Below, piece after piece: positions 31,515-40,600 of a stretch of DNA of 64,000 bases. A program made the translations under genes and the position numbers. Origin of the DNA: Rhodocyclaceae bacterium (GTDB lineage: Bacteria; Pseudomonadota; Gammaproteobacteria; Burkholderiales; Rhodocyclaceae); assembly GCA_016791105.1 (NCBI GenBank), contig JAEUNM010000046.1:1-64000 (forward strand), given 5' to 3'. Below the pieces are notes generated by a model. It was not told the origin of the DNA, did no database searches, and saw only the letters and a list, made by a program, of their open reading frames with translations. The stretch's first letter is position 1. The number at the start of each line of letters is the position of its first letter.

Positions 31515-31590
31515 TCCCCGATAGCTCAGTCGGTAGAGCGACGGACTGTTAATCCGCAGGTCGCTGGTTCGAGCCCAGCTCGGGGAGCCA
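31515..31590 (+). tRNA. tRNA-Asn (anticodon GTT)
   Basis: 76 bases with encoded CCA. The acceptor stem TCCCCGA pairs with TCGGGGA, the D-arm has AGCTCAGTCGGTAGAGC, the anticodon loop is CTGTTAA with GTT at 31548-31550, and the T-arm has GGTTCGAGC. A promoter precedes it and a hairpin follows. Confidence 0.98.
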
Positions 31591-31593
31591 TAC

Positions 31594-31629
31594 AAATGAA
31601 CCGCCGGCGCAATGCCGGCGTTCCATTTG
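31594..31629 (+). terminator. Hairpin terminator after tRNA-Asn
   Basis: CGCCGGC/GCCGGCG with a GCAAT loop, extended by AAATGAA/TTCCATTT pairing, starts 3 bases after the tRNA CCA. Confidence 0.75.
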
Positions 31630-31680
31630 TCATGATCGGCGCAGTGCCTCCCACCCCGCTTCAGATTGCGCCGAACTCGT

Positions 31681-32664
31681 TCAGTCCCGCAGTTTCAGCA
31701 CGATTTTTCCGATATGCGCGCTCGATTCCATAAGTTCGTGCGCCGCCGCCGCTTCGGATAACGCAAATACCGCATGAACGTGGGGCAGCAAGCGCCCCTC
31801 TTTCCATTGCGGCCATATTTGCTGCGCCAGCGCATCGCGCAGCGCGGTTTTTTCCGCGTTGCTGCGCGGGCGCATGGTCGATCCGGTAATTACCAGCCGC
31901 TTGCGCATTACCGCCATGAAATCGAATTCGGTCCGGCTGCCCTGCAGGAAAGCGATGATCACCAGGCGCCCGTCCTGGCGCAGCAGTGCTGCATTGTGTT
32001 GCATATAGGGCGCACCCACCATGTCGAGCACGACGTCCACACCGGCACCGGCGGTCAGTTCCTTGACCCGCTCGAGGAAATTTTCGCGCTTGTAGTCGAT
32101 CGCGTGCTCGGCACCGAAGGCGACGCAAAATGCCGCTTTTTCGGCACTGCCGACGGTCACGAGGGGAACGGCGCCCAAATGGCGCGCGAGCTGAATCGCG
32201 GTCAATCCTATGCCGCTCGACCCGCCGTGAATGAGCACGCGCTCGCCGGCTTTGAGCTTACCCAGATCGACCAGATTGGCCCAGACAGTAAACCAGGTTT
32301 CCGGCAGCGCTGCCGCGGATTCCATGGGAACGCCGGCCGGTATCGGGAGAGCGTGGCCGGCCGGTGCGACGCAGTAATCGGCATATCCGCCGCCCGGCAC
32401 GAGCGCACACACTGCATCCCCGATACGCCAAGACTCGGCGCCGGCGCCCACGGCCGCCACGCGGCCCGCCACTTCCAGCCCCAAAATGGGCGATGCACCG
32501 GGCGGCAATGGGTATTTGCCCTGGCGCTGCAGAACATCGGGGCGATTGACGCCGGCGGCATGCACCTCGATCAATATTTCGCCGGCGCCCGCAACGGGTT
32601 GCGGCGCATCGGCAAGGCGCAAGGACTGCGCCGCCGTATCCGGGCCATATTCGACATAGCGCAT
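31681..32664 (-). CDS. NADPH:quinone oxidoreductase, PIG3-like (MDR family)
   Basis: 327-residue medium-chain dehydrogenase/reductase without zinc ligands. It has AGVNRPDVLQRQGKYPLPPG at the N-terminal side, the Rossmann motif VLIHGGSSGIGLTAIQLAR, and a C-terminal AHIGKIVLKL. The RPD.LQR.G.Y block is typical of TP53I3/PIG3-like quinone oxidoreductases. Start chosen at ATG 32664 (GGGGG upstream); a TTG at 32679 would add five residues. Confidence 0.9.
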   Translation of the reverse strand: MRYVEYGPDTAAQSLRLADAPQPVAGAGEILIEVHAAGVNRPDVLQRQGKYPLPPGASPILGLEVAGRVAAVGAGAESWRIGDAVCALVPGGGYADYCVAPAGHALPIPAGVPMESAAALPETWFTVWANLVDLGKLKAGERVLIHGGSSGIGLTAIQLARHLGAVPLVTVGSAEKAAFCVAFGAEHAIDYKRENFLERVKELTAGAGVDVVLDMVGAPYMQHNAALLRQDGRLVIIAFLQGSRTEFDFMAVMRKRLVITGSTMRPRSNAEKTALRDALAQQIWPQWKEGRLLPHVHAVFALSEAAAAHELMESSAHIGKIVLKLRD

Positions 32665-32738
32665 CGCGCGCCCCCGCAATGGAAGTCAGACAGAGCCCGC
32701 AACTTTACTCCAGCGGGCTCGCGGCGGCACAAATGAAA

Positions 32739-32758
32739 ATCCCCGCACAGGCGGGGAT
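32739..32758 (-). terminator. Terminator of the phasin gene
   Basis: ATCCCCGC/GCGGGGAT with an ACAG loop is followed on the minus strand by TTTTCATTT, 20 bases after the phasin stop. Confidence 0.85.
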
Positions 32759-32778
32759 GGTCTTGGGGGACGTTTTGC

Positions 32779-33342
32779 TCAGACGGGGCGCTTGGCCGGC
32801 TTCGCCTGCGGTACGTTACCCATGGTTTGCGTCACGGCGGCCAGATTGGATTCCGCAATCGTCGTCACCTGCTTGAAGGCACGGTTCAGATTGTCGTAGG
32901 CCGCTTCGCCCGCCGCCAGCGCCTGCTGCACGGCTGCAACTGCAGCTTCGGAACCGACCGGCGCGGATTTGGCGAGATTTTCCAGCACCGCGGCGACCGA
33001 CTTGGCAATTTCGGCACGCTTCTCTTCGACCTGACGCAGGGCTTCGTGCTGGGTCTGGGCAAAAACTTCCTGCACGCTACGCGCGTAGGCCAAAGATTTT
33101 TCGAAACCGGGCCGGCCGAGCGATTGTTGCAACGCAACAACGGCCTGCGGATCCTTCGCAGCCAGGGCGGCACGCACGCCGGCGGAAGCTTCGTCCAGGG
33201 CCGCACGGGCGGCATCCAGATTGAGGGCACTCAGGCGCTCCGCGCCTGCAAAACCGAGCTTGGCCATGGCCAGCACGGATTCAAGATTGGCTTGTACCAA
33301 CCCAAGCATTTCCTGGGCGCCGGGCAACTGAGCTTGTTTCAT
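32779..33342 (-). CDS. Phasin family protein
   Basis: 187-residue Ala-rich helical protein with the phasin pattern: EMLGLVQANLESVLAMAKLG, GAERLSALNLDAARAALDEA, and an AFKQVTTIAESNL segment with a Pro/Lys-rich tail. Phasins coat polyhydroxyalkanoate granules, so the host probably stores PHA. No PHA synthase is in the window. Expression should be strong: it has a near-consensus promoter, repeats overlapping the start region, and a terminator. Confidence 0.92.
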   Translation of the reverse strand: MKQAQLPGAQEMLGLVQANLESVLAMAKLGFAGAERLSALNLDAARAALDEASAGVRAALAAKDPQAVVALQQSLGRPGFEKSLAYARSVQEVFAQTQHEALRQVEEKRAEIAKSVAAVLENLAKSAPVGSEAAVAAVQQALAAGEAAYDNLNRAFKQVTTIAESNLAAVTQTMGNVPQAKPAKRPV

Positions 33343-33362
33343 TCGTTTTCTCCGATCGACTT

Positions 33363-33385
33363 ATTTGTGCAAGAAATTTGTGCAA
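33363..33385. promoter_or_regulatory. Direct repeats downstream of the phasin promoter
   Basis: ATTTGTGCAA occurs twice (33363-33372 and 33376-33385) with a 13-bp period, covering about +10 to +32 of the predicted phasin transcript. TGC/GCA-rich sites at this place fit a repressor such as PhaR, the usual phasin regulator. The assignment is an inference. Confidence 0.5.
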
Positions 33386-33400
33386 CGCAACATGCGCACC

Positions 33401-33428
33401 ATTATAGGGAGTCGGGCGTAGCTGTCAA
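33401..33428 (-). promoter_or_regulatory. sigma70 promoter of the phasin gene
   Basis: On the minus strand TTGACA (33423-33428), a 16-bp spacer and TATAAT (33401-33406): both hexamers match consensus exactly. Predicted start near 33394. Confidence 0.85.
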
Positions 33429-33431
33429 CTG

Positions 33432-33454
33432 TTTTTGGTGCGCCGCACCAAAAA
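33432..33454. promoter_or_regulatory. 23-bp palindrome upstream of the phasin promoter
   Basis: TTTTTGGTGCG and CGCACCAAAAA are perfect inverted repeats with a single-base centre, just upstream of the phasin -35. Candidate activator or repressor site, or a hairpin. The rest of the 389-bp gap to yhhQ (33455-33731) shows nothing I can name. Confidence 0.5.
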
Positions 33455-33731
33455 ACCGCACCGACTTCGTGCAAACAGCGCCGGAGCGGCAATCGAACCG
33501 GTTTGTGAGGCCGCCATTGCGGCACTCGCCTCCATGCTGCGCCGCACACTGTGCACCTGCGCAGGTCGCCAGACGGGCGCGGCCCGGCAACCGCCTTGAC
33601 TGCATGCAGCGCAGTTCAGCCGGTCGGCGCAACGGCGAAATTTGCCCGGCTGGACCCAAGCGACTGACCGATACCCGAGCACGGCTGCCTGCGCAGTGCA
33701 AAATAGCGCCGACCCCTAAGGCACTCGAACC

Positions 33732-34433
33732 ATGAACCAGGCGCCTCACCGCTACAAATATTTCGATTTCGTCATGGCGGCATTCGTCACCGTGCTGCTG
33801 TGCTCCAACTTGATCGGCCCCGGCAAGGTCGCGCAGATAGACCTGCCCGGGCTGGGTCTGGTGACCTATGGCGCCGGCGTGCTGTTTTTTCCGGTGTCCT
33901 ACATTTTTGGCGATATCCTGACCGAGGTGTATGGCTACGCGCGCGCCCGTCGTGTCGTGTGGGCCGGGTTTGCCGCGCTGGGATTCGCAAGCTTCATGAG
34001 CTGGGCCGTGGTCGCCATGCCGCCGGCCCGCGAATGGCCCAATCAGGCCGCCTACGAAACCGTATTCGGACAGGTGCCGCGCATCGCGATGGCCTCGTTG
34101 CTGGCCTTCTGGGCCGGCGAATTCGTCAATTCGTACGTGCTGGCGAAAATGAAGTTGTGGTCTGCCGGGCGCCATCTGTGGATGCGCACCATAGGTTCGA
34201 CCCTGGTTGGCGAATGGGTGGATTCGCTGATTTTCTATACCCTGGCGTTTTACGGCGTGTGGCCCGTCGGCCAGGTGATCGAAGTCATGATTACCAATTA
34301 CCTGATCAAATCGGGCTGGGAAGCGCTCGCCACGCCGCTTACCTATAAAGTGGTGGCGGTCCTGAAACGCGCCGAGCACGAAGATTATTACGACCGCGAC
34401 ACCAACTTCAACCCGTTCACACTGGGCCAGTAA
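33732..34433 (+). CDS. yhhQ: Queuosine precursor transporter (YhhQ family)
   Basis: 233-residue inner-membrane protein with about six TM helices. Family blocks include VLLCSNLIGPGKV, FFPVSYIFGDILTEVYGYARARRVVW, and WMRTIGSTLVGEWVDSLIFY. YhhQ takes up 7-cyano-7-deazaguanine (preQ0) or preQ1 for queuosine synthesis. I looked for a preQ1 riboswitch upstream and found none convincing. Confidence 0.92.
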   Translation: MNQAPHRYKYFDFVMAAFVTVLLCSNLIGPGKVAQIDLPGLGLVTYGAGVLFFPVSYIFGDILTEVYGYARARRVVWAGFAALGFASFMSWAVVAMPPAREWPNQAAYETVFGQVPRIAMASLLAFWAGEFVNSYVLAKMKLWSAGRHLWMRTIGSTLVGEWVDSLIFYTLAFYGVWPVGQVIEVMITNYLIKSGWEALATPLTYKVVAVLKRAEHEDYYDRDTNFNPFTLGQ

Positions 34434-34498
34434 GGCAGCGCGCGCACCTGCCGGCGCGGCCGATAGCGGTAGAATCGACGCCAAAACCTCGACCTGCC

Positions 34499-36022
34499 AT
34501 GCACGATTCCAGCTTCACGCAGCTTGCCCCCATTTATGCAAACGCCGGCATCCGTCGCGTGGAGGAACACTATCTGCCCGGCGCGTCGCCCAAGCTCATG
34601 GACCGCGCCGGCGCGGCCGCCAGTTTCGAAGCGCTGCGCATGCTGGCGGGGCGCGGCGGCCGCGTGCTGGTGGCATGCGGCCCTGGCAATAATGGTGGCG
34701 ACGGTTTCGTGGTGGCGCGCCAATTGCGCCAGAGCGGTTTCGACGTGGTGGCGGCGTTCGCTGCCGATCCCGCGCGCCTGTCCGCCGATGCCGCACAGGC
34801 CTACAGCGCCTGGCGCAGCACGGGCGGTGAAATTGTGTCCGATCTCGCCGCCGGCACCTACGCACTGTTGATTGACGCGATATTCGGCATCGGCCTGATG
34901 CGTCCGGTGCAGGGCATTTACGCGACCTGGATCAAGCGCATGAATGCCATGGGTCTGCCGGTACTGGCCATAGACGTGCCGAGCGGACTTGATTCGGATA
35001 CCGGCCGCACGCTGGGCGTGGCCGTGCGCGCGCAGCACACTGCCACCATGATTGCGCTCAAGCCCGGTTTGCTCACGCTGGACGGCCCGGACTGTTGCGG
35101 CAGCATATCCGTGCACGAATTGGGGCTGGATTGCGCCGCCGTCGCGCCACCCGATGCTCATGTCGCCGGGCCGGCCGCCTATGCGCGGCATTTGAATCCG
35201 CGCCTGCGCAACACGCACAAAGGAAGCCACGGCAGCGTAGCCATCATAGGCGGCGCGCCCGGCATGCTGGGCGCGGCCCTGCTGGCCGCACGCGCGGCAC
35301 TGAAAATCGGCGCCGGGCGCGTTTATGTAGGGCTGCAGGATACGACCGGCTTCCCGGTCGATCCGGCACAGCCGGAACTGATGCTGCGTGCCGCACTGGA
35401 ACTGCTGGCGCAGCCGCAAATAAGTGTTCTGGCGGTAGGCCCCGGCCTCGGCATGTCGGAAACGGCAGCTGCCCTGCTGCGCCAGGCTTTAGTTTTGCCT
35501 TTGCCGCTGGTACTGGATGCTGACGCGCTCAATCTGATCGCCGGCAGCCGGGCGCTGGCCGACCTCGCCGCCGCACGCAGCGCGCCCACATTGTTTACAC
35601 CGCATCCCATGGAAGCCGCGCGTCTGCTCGGCTGCGATACCGCTACGGTACAGGCGGCACGCCCCGCCGCGACACTGGAAATTGCCCGCCGCTATAACGC
35701 GCGCGTGGTACTGAAAGGCTGCGGCAGCATTCTGGCTTTGCCCGGCGGCAGTTGGCTCATCAATACCAGCGGCAATCCGGGCATGGGCGCGGCCGGCATG
35801 GGCGACGTACTGACCGGCATGATCACCGGCCTGCTCGCGCAGGGCTGGTCCGCCGACGCGGCACTGGTAGGCGGCGTACATCTGCACGGCCGCGCCGGCG
35901 ACAGACTGAGCACTGCCGGCATCGGGCCGAACGGCATGACTGCCGGCGAACTGATCGACGCCGCGCGGGCCGAATTTAATGCCGCGATTGCGCAGCATTT
36001 GCGCGCCGACTCCAACGCGTGA
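34499..36022 (+). CDS. nnr: Bifunctional NAD(P)H-hydrate repair enzyme Nnr
   Basis: 507 residues joining the YjeF-N epimerase (about 1-215; ACGPGNNGGDGFVVARQL) and the ADP/ATP-dependent dehydratase of ribokinase fold (about 225-505; AIIGGAPGMLGAALLAARAA, VLAVGPGLG, NPGMGAAGMGDVLTGMI). It repairs hydrated NADH and NADPH. The stop overlaps the GTG of the next gene (GTGA). Confidence 0.95.
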   Translation: MHDSSFTQLAPIYANAGIRRVEEHYLPGASPKLMDRAGAAASFEALRMLAGRGGRVLVACGPGNNGGDGFVVARQLRQSGFDVVAAFAADPARLSADAAQAYSAWRSTGGEIVSDLAAGTYALLIDAIFGIGLMRPVQGIYATWIKRMNAMGLPVLAIDVPSGLDSDTGRTLGVAVRAQHTATMIALKPGLLTLDGPDCCGSISVHELGLDCAAVAPPDAHVAGPAAYARHLNPRLRNTHKGSHGSVAIIGGAPGMLGAALLAARAALKIGAGRVYVGLQDTTGFPVDPAQPELMLRAALELLAQPQISVLAVGPGLGMSETAAALLRQALVLPLPLVLDADALNLIAGSRALADLAAARSAPTLFTPHPMEAARLLGCDTATVQAARPAATLEIARRYNARVVLKGCGSILALPGGSWLINTSGNPGMGAAGMGDVLTGMITGLLAQGWSADAALVGGVHLHGRAGDRLSTAGIGPNGMTAGELIDAARAEFNAAIAQHLRADSNA

Positions 36023-36891
36023 ACGCCGCCCCGCACTCTTCCGGCACGGCAGTGCTGCTGATGATGTGCGCGCTGTTATGCTTTTCGGTGCTGGACGCCA
36101 GCTTCAAATATCTGGTTGCAGAATATCCACTGCCGGTGCTGGTGTGGGCGCGCTACACCACCCACACGCTATTCATGCTGGCGATTTTTGCGCCGCGCAT
36201 GGGCAGCCAACTGCTGCGCACAGGACGGCTGCGCATGCAGATTACGCGCGGCCTGATTCTGGTCGCGGTCACGGCGCTGAATTCCCTCGCATTCCGCATG
36301 ATGCCGCTGGCAGAAGTCACCGCGCTGGTATTCCTGTCCCCGGTATTCGTCACCCTGCTTGCCGGCCCCCTATTGGGCGAGCGCGTCAGGGCGGCCAAAT
36401 GGGTGGCCTGTGCGCTCGGTTTTGCCGGCGTGCTGTGCATCGCGCGCCCGGGCGGCTCCATCGTGCCGCTGGGCGTGTTGATTTGCCTGGTGTCGGCGCT
36501 TTTCCTGGCCGCCTATCAGATCATTACGCGCATGCTGGGGCCGGGCGAAACCGCCGTCACCACCTTGTTTTATACCGCCCTGACCGGCTCGCTGGTGAGC
36601 CTGCCCGCCGTCCCGCTGGTGTGGGACGGCCAGTTGCCGGACCCGCGCCACGCCATGCTCATCGCATCGCTGGGGCTGTGGGGCGGCATCGGGCATTTTT
36701 TATTCACGCGCGCCTACATGCTGGCACCCGCTTCCAGCCTGGCGCCGCTGGCTTATGTACAACTGGTGTGGGCCACCTTGCTGGGCTGGCTGGTGTTCGA
36801 TCATCTGCCCGATCGCTGGTCCGTAGTGGGCGGCATCGTAATCGCCTGCGGCGGTCTGCTGGCGGCGCTATCGGCGCGCTCGCACGACTGA
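36019..36891 (+). CDS. EamA/DMT family transporter
   Basis: 290 residues with about ten TM helices arranged as two EamA repeats. The first repeat ends near LVFLSPVFVTLLAGPLLGER and the second near LAPLAYVQLVWATLLGWLVF, both typical of the drug/metabolite transporter superfamily. GTG start overlaps the nnr stop, so expression is coupled. Substrate unknown. Confidence 0.9.
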   Translation: MNAAPHSSGTAVLLMMCALLCFSVLDASFKYLVAEYPLPVLVWARYTTHTLFMLAIFAPRMGSQLLRTGRLRMQITRGLILVAVTALNSLAFRMMPLAEVTALVFLSPVFVTLLAGPLLGERVRAAKWVACALGFAGVLCIARPGGSIVPLGVLICLVSALFLAAYQIITRMLGPGETAVTTLFYTALTGSLVSLPAVPLVWDGQLPDPRHAMLIASLGLWGGIGHFLFTRAYMLAPASSLAPLAYVQLVWATLLGWLVFDHLPDRWSVVGGIVIACGGLLAALSARSHD

Positions 36892-36934
36892 CCGAAATTT
36901 CTTCCCTTGCTCGTCCCGACAAGCCTGTTCCATC

Positions 36935-38716
36935 ATGGATGCCACACAAACACTGAGCGGCCACTATCCCTACCGCGGCAGGCGCGATTTCGTGGCGCGC
37001 GCGTGGCAACTGGTGCTGCCCTATTTCCGCGGCGACGAACGCTGGGTGGCACGCGGTCTGCTCGCCGCCGTATTGCTGCTGGAAATCGGCGCGGTGTACA
37101 TGACCGTACTCGCCTCCACGCTCAACAAAGACATATTCGACGCCATTGAAAAGAAGAACGCGGCGCTGTTCTGGCAACAATTGGGCTGGTTCATGCTGCT
37201 GGTGGTGGTATTCATGCTGGTCGCCATATACAAGATTTACCTGCGCCAGGCCCTGCAGATGCGTTGGCGCCTGTGGCTCACGCGCACTTATCTGCAACTA
37301 TGGCTGAGTGACCGCCGCTTTTACCATCTGGAATTGCTGGCAAAGCGAGACGAAGCGCGCACCGACAATCCGGACCAGCGCATCGCGGAAGATTTGCGGC
37401 TATTCGTCGACGCCACGCTGGCCCTGGGTCTGGGGCTGGTATCCGCCCTGCTGTCGCTGCTGTCCTTTCTGGGCATATTGGCGGCGGTTTCTGGTCCGCT
37501 CGAATTCGCGGCCGGCGGCCAGACTTATTCGATCCCGATTTACATGGTGTGGGTGGCATTCATTTATTGCGGGCTGGGCAGCTTTGCCGCGCACAAGGTG
37601 GGGCAACCGCTCATACCGCTTACTTTCAACCAGCAGCGCGTCGAGGCCAACCTGCGCTTTGCGCTGGTGCGCCTGCGCGAAAATGCCGAAGGCGTCACCT
37701 TCCTGCGCGGAGAAGCCAGCGAATTGCGCGGCCTGGACCTGCTCATCGCTGCGGTACGCGAAAACTGGTGGAAACTGATGGCCTTCACCAAGCGCTTTAC
37801 CGCCTTCAGTTCCGGTTACGGGCAGATCGCCTCGATCTTTCCGCTCGCGGTGGCGGCGCCACGGTATTTCGCCGGACAAATTACGCTCGGCGATCTGACT
37901 CAAATCCAGTTTGCATTCGGTGAGGTGCAAAACGCACTGTCCTGGTTCGTCAATTCTTACGGCACCATCGTGGACTGGAAAGCCAGCACCGACCGGCTGC
38001 TCAGTTTTCATGCCGCGGCCGACGAAATCAAGCAGCGCGTCGCCGCGCAGGATGCCGTACGCGTGACGAGCAGCGATGGGCCGGCAATCAACGTGTCGGC
38101 ACTATGCCTGGCACTGCCCGGCGGCCAGCGCATTGCACGCCTCGACCATTTCGAGCTTGGCCCGGGCGAGCGGGTGCTGGTGGCGGGGCCCTCCGGCTGT
38201 GGAAAAAGCACCCTGTTCCGCGCGCTGGCAGGCATCTGGCCATTTGGCGAGGGATACGTCGAGCTGCCGTCTGGCCGGCATGCGCTATTTTTGCCGCAGC
38301 GCCCTTATTTGCCCATAGGCACGCTGCGCGCCGCGCTGTGTTACCCACAGGCCGGCGACCGCTTCGATGACAGCACGCTGGTCGAAATATTGCAGGCCTG
38401 CGGCCTGGGCGGACTGATTTCCCGCCTCGATGAATCGGCGCATTGGACGCAACAATTGTCGGGCGGCGAGCAGCAGCGCCTGTCTATCGCACGCGCGCTG
38501 CTCATGCGGCCGGATTTCCTGTTTCTGGACGAAGCCACTTCCGCGCTGGAAGAGCGCATGGAAAGCCGCCTGTACGAGGAACTTGCGCGGCGCCTGCCGC
38601 ATTGCGCAGTCATGTCGATTGCACACCGCCCGGCGCTGGCGCGCTTTCATTCGCGCCGCCTGGAATTCACCGGCAGCGGCAGCGACATGCGAATCGTCGA
38701 ACTGGCCGGGTGCTAA
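36935..38716 (+). CDS. ABC transporter, fused permease/ATPase (YddA/SbmA-like)
   Basis: 593 residues. The N-terminal ABC_membrane_2-type domain (about 1-345) has about six TM helices and the LTRTYLQLWLSDRRFYHLEL block typical of the SbmA/BacA/Rv1819c group. The ATPase domain has Walker A GPSGCGKST (about 418), signature LSGGEQQRLS (about 508), Walker B FLFLDEATSALEE (about 527) and the H-loop in MSIAHRP. Likely a homodimer. Relatives move peptides or cobalamin; the substrate here is unknown. Confidence 0.9.
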   Translation: MDATQTLSGHYPYRGRRDFVARAWQLVLPYFRGDERWVARGLLAAVLLLEIGAVYMTVLASTLNKDIFDAIEKKNAALFWQQLGWFMLLVVVFMLVAIYKIYLRQALQMRWRLWLTRTYLQLWLSDRRFYHLELLAKRDEARTDNPDQRIAEDLRLFVDATLALGLGLVSALLSLLSFLGILAAVSGPLEFAAGGQTYSIPIYMVWVAFIYCGLGSFAAHKVGQPLIPLTFNQQRVEANLRFALVRLRENAEGVTFLRGEASELRGLDLLIAAVRENWWKLMAFTKRFTAFSSGYGQIASIFPLAVAAPRYFAGQITLGDLTQIQFAFGEVQNALSWFVNSYGTIVDWKASTDRLLSFHAAADEIKQRVAAQDAVRVTSSDGPAINVSALCLALPGGQRIARLDHFELGPGERVLVAGPSGCGKSTLFRALAGIWPFGEGYVELPSGRHALFLPQRPYLPIGTLRAALCYPQAGDRFDDSTLVEILQACGLGGLISRLDESAHWTQQLSGGEQQRLSIARALLMRPDFLFLDEATSALEERMESRLYEELARRLPHCAVMSIAHRPALARFHSRRLEFTGSGSDMRIVELAGC

Positions 38717-38747
38717 AATCCGCGCCTCGTTGAGCGGGGGAAGCAGC

Positions 38748-39596
38748 ATGGATGGAAACGGACAGTTGGCGATCGAGATACAACGCAGTGTGGCCCAGGC
38801 GCTGGCAGAGGACGTAGGCCGAGGCGATCTCACGGCACAACTGATAGACGCCGGCCGCCACGCACGCGGCGGCGTGGTATCGCGCGAAGACGCCGTGTTG
38901 TGCGGTACGGCGTGGTTCGACGCAACATTCAAAATTCTCAATCCGGCAAGCCGCATCGAATGGACGCGCAAGGACGGCGACCGTGTCGGCAGCGGCGATT
39001 TGCTCTGTGTGGTCGACGCCGACGCGCGCACCCTGCTCACCGCCGAGCGCACGGCGCTCAATTTCCTGCAGCTTCTGAGCGCCACCGCCAGCGTCACGCG
39101 CCGCTTTGCCGACGCCGTGGCCGGCACCCGCGCGAAAATCGTGGACACGCGCAAAACCCTGCCCGGTCTGCGCCTGGCGCAAAAATACGCGGTGCGCACC
39201 GGCGGCGGCGCCAACCACCGCTTCGGGCTCTATGACGGAATTCTGATCAAGGAAAATCACATCATCGCGGCCGGCGGCATCGCCCCGGCCATGCAGCGCG
39301 CCCGTGCGCTGGCCGCGTCCGACGTATTCATCCAGATCGAAGTGGAAAATCTCACCCAGTTGAACGAAGCACTGGCGGCGGGCGCAAGCATGATCCTGCT
39401 CGACAACATGGATTTGGCGCAAATGCGCGAAGCGGTGGAGATCACCGCCGGCCGGGCCGAACTCGAAGCGAGCGGCGGCGTCGATCTGAACGCCGTGCGC
39501 GCCATTGCCGAAACCGGGGTGGACCGTATTTCCATCGGCTCACTGACCAAAAACGTGCGCGCCGTCGATCTGTCCCTGCGCCACTTCGAAGACTGA
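38748..39596 (+). CDS. nadC: Nicotinate-nucleotide pyrophosphorylase
   Basis: Quinolinate phosphoribosyltransferase of NAD synthesis, 282 residues. Visible motifs: LAEDVGRGDLTA, AERTALNFLQLLSATAS, VDTRKTLPGLRLAQKYAV, GGGANHRFGLYDGILIKENH, IEVENLTQ, LLDNM and ASGGV. Start at ATG 38748 after GGGGGAAG. A TAAAAT box lies at 38714-38719. Confidence 0.96.
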   Translation: MDGNGQLAIEIQRSVAQALAEDVGRGDLTAQLIDAGRHARGGVVSREDAVLCGTAWFDATFKILNPASRIEWTRKDGDRVGSGDLLCVVDADARTLLTAERTALNFLQLLSATASVTRRFADAVAGTRAKIVDTRKTLPGLRLAQKYAVRTGGGANHRFGLYDGILIKENHIIAAGGIAPAMQRARALAASDVFIQIEVENLTQLNEALAAGASMILLDNMDLAQMREAVEITAGRAELEASGGVDLNAVRAIAETGVDRISIGSLTKNVRAVDLSLRHFED

Positions 39597-39628
39597 AAAG
39601 ACTGAACCCGGCCAGCTCGCGCGCCCGC

Positions 39629-40588
39629 ATGCGCCGGCTCGTCGCCAGCCTTGCCGCGCTCGTGCCGGGCCTATGGGCGCCGCTGGTCGCGGCGGCGGCG
39701 TTCCGCTTTGCCCTGATCGGCGATCTTCCCTATTCCGCCGGCGAACGCCAGCTATTCCCGCAAATGCTGGAAAGCCTGGACCGCGAAGCGCTGGCTTTCG
39801 TGATTCACGATGGCGACTTCAAGGACGGGGATGCGCGCTGCGACGCCGCCGTATACCTCGACCGGCGCACCCTGTTCGAGGCCTCCTGGCACCCCTTCAT
39901 TTACACACCGGGCGATAACGACTGGACCGACTGCCAGCGCAGCAAAGCCGGCGCCTATGACCCGGCAGAGCGCTTGCGGTACGTCCGCCGGCTGTTCTTT
40001 TCCGACCCGCGCTCGCTGGGCCGCAATAAAATTTCGCTCGAACATCAGTCCGACGACCCGCGTTTTCCGGCCTACCGCGAAAACCTGCGCTGGCGGCACG
40101 AAGGCATATTGTTTTTCACCCTGAACATTCCCGGCAGCCGTAACAATTGGGGCAAAGCAAGCCTGCCCGGCGCGGAATTTCTCGATCGCCTGCGCGCCAA
40201 TACGGCCTGGATGGAAGCGGCATTTGCCCAGGCACGGCGCGACGACCTGGCCGGCGTAGTAGTGGTGATACAGGCCAACCCCGGATTCGAAGCAGCCAAC
40301 GCCGGCTTTCCGCAGCCGGCCTATCGCCCGCTGCTGGAACAACTGCAATATGAAACCCAGCGCTATGCCGGGCAGGTTTTGTTTGTGCATGGGGACACGC
40401 ACAGTTTTCGCTTCGACCGCCCTCTGCTGCATCCGCAAACGCGCCAGCCCCTGCAGAATTTCCGCCGTGTGGAAACCTTTGGCCATCCATGGATGGGCTG
40501 GGTCGAAGTCGAAGCGGATGCACGCCGGGAAGACGTGTTTCGCATCCAGGGCCAGCCCTGGGCGCCGCAGCGACAGTTCGCGCAATGA
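39629..40588 (+). CDS. Exported metallophosphoesterase-like protein
   Basis: 319 residues with an N-terminal signal or anchor (about 1-24). Calcineurin-like metal-binding motifs are visible: IGDLPYS (instead of DxH), VIHDGDFKDG (GDxxD), PGDNDWTDC (GDND) and VLFVHGDTHSFRF near the C-terminus. Secreted members of this group are uncharacterised. It follows nadC by 32 bp and could be cotranscribed. Substrate unknown. Confidence 0.8.
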   Translation: MRRLVASLAALVPGLWAPLVAAAAFRFALIGDLPYSAGERQLFPQMLESLDREALAFVIHDGDFKDGDARCDAAVYLDRRTLFEASWHPFIYTPGDNDWTDCQRSKAGAYDPAERLRYVRRLFFSDPRSLGRNKISLEHQSDDPRFPAYRENLRWRHEGILFFTLNIPGSRNNWGKASLPGAEFLDRLRANTAWMEAAFAQARRDDLAGVVVVIQANPGFEAANAGFPQPAYRPLLEQLQYETQRYAGQVLFVHGDTHSFRFDRPLLHPQTRQPLQNFRRVETFGHPWMGWVEVEADARREDVFRIQGQPWAPQRQFAQ

Positions 40589-40600
40589 CGCTACTGCGCC

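Noticed and set aside
33690..33731. Possible preQ1 riboswitch before yhhQ (contains CCCCTAAGG)
   Set aside because: Only the CTAAGG end resembles preQ1-I; the stem, the A-rich tail and pairing partners are missing.
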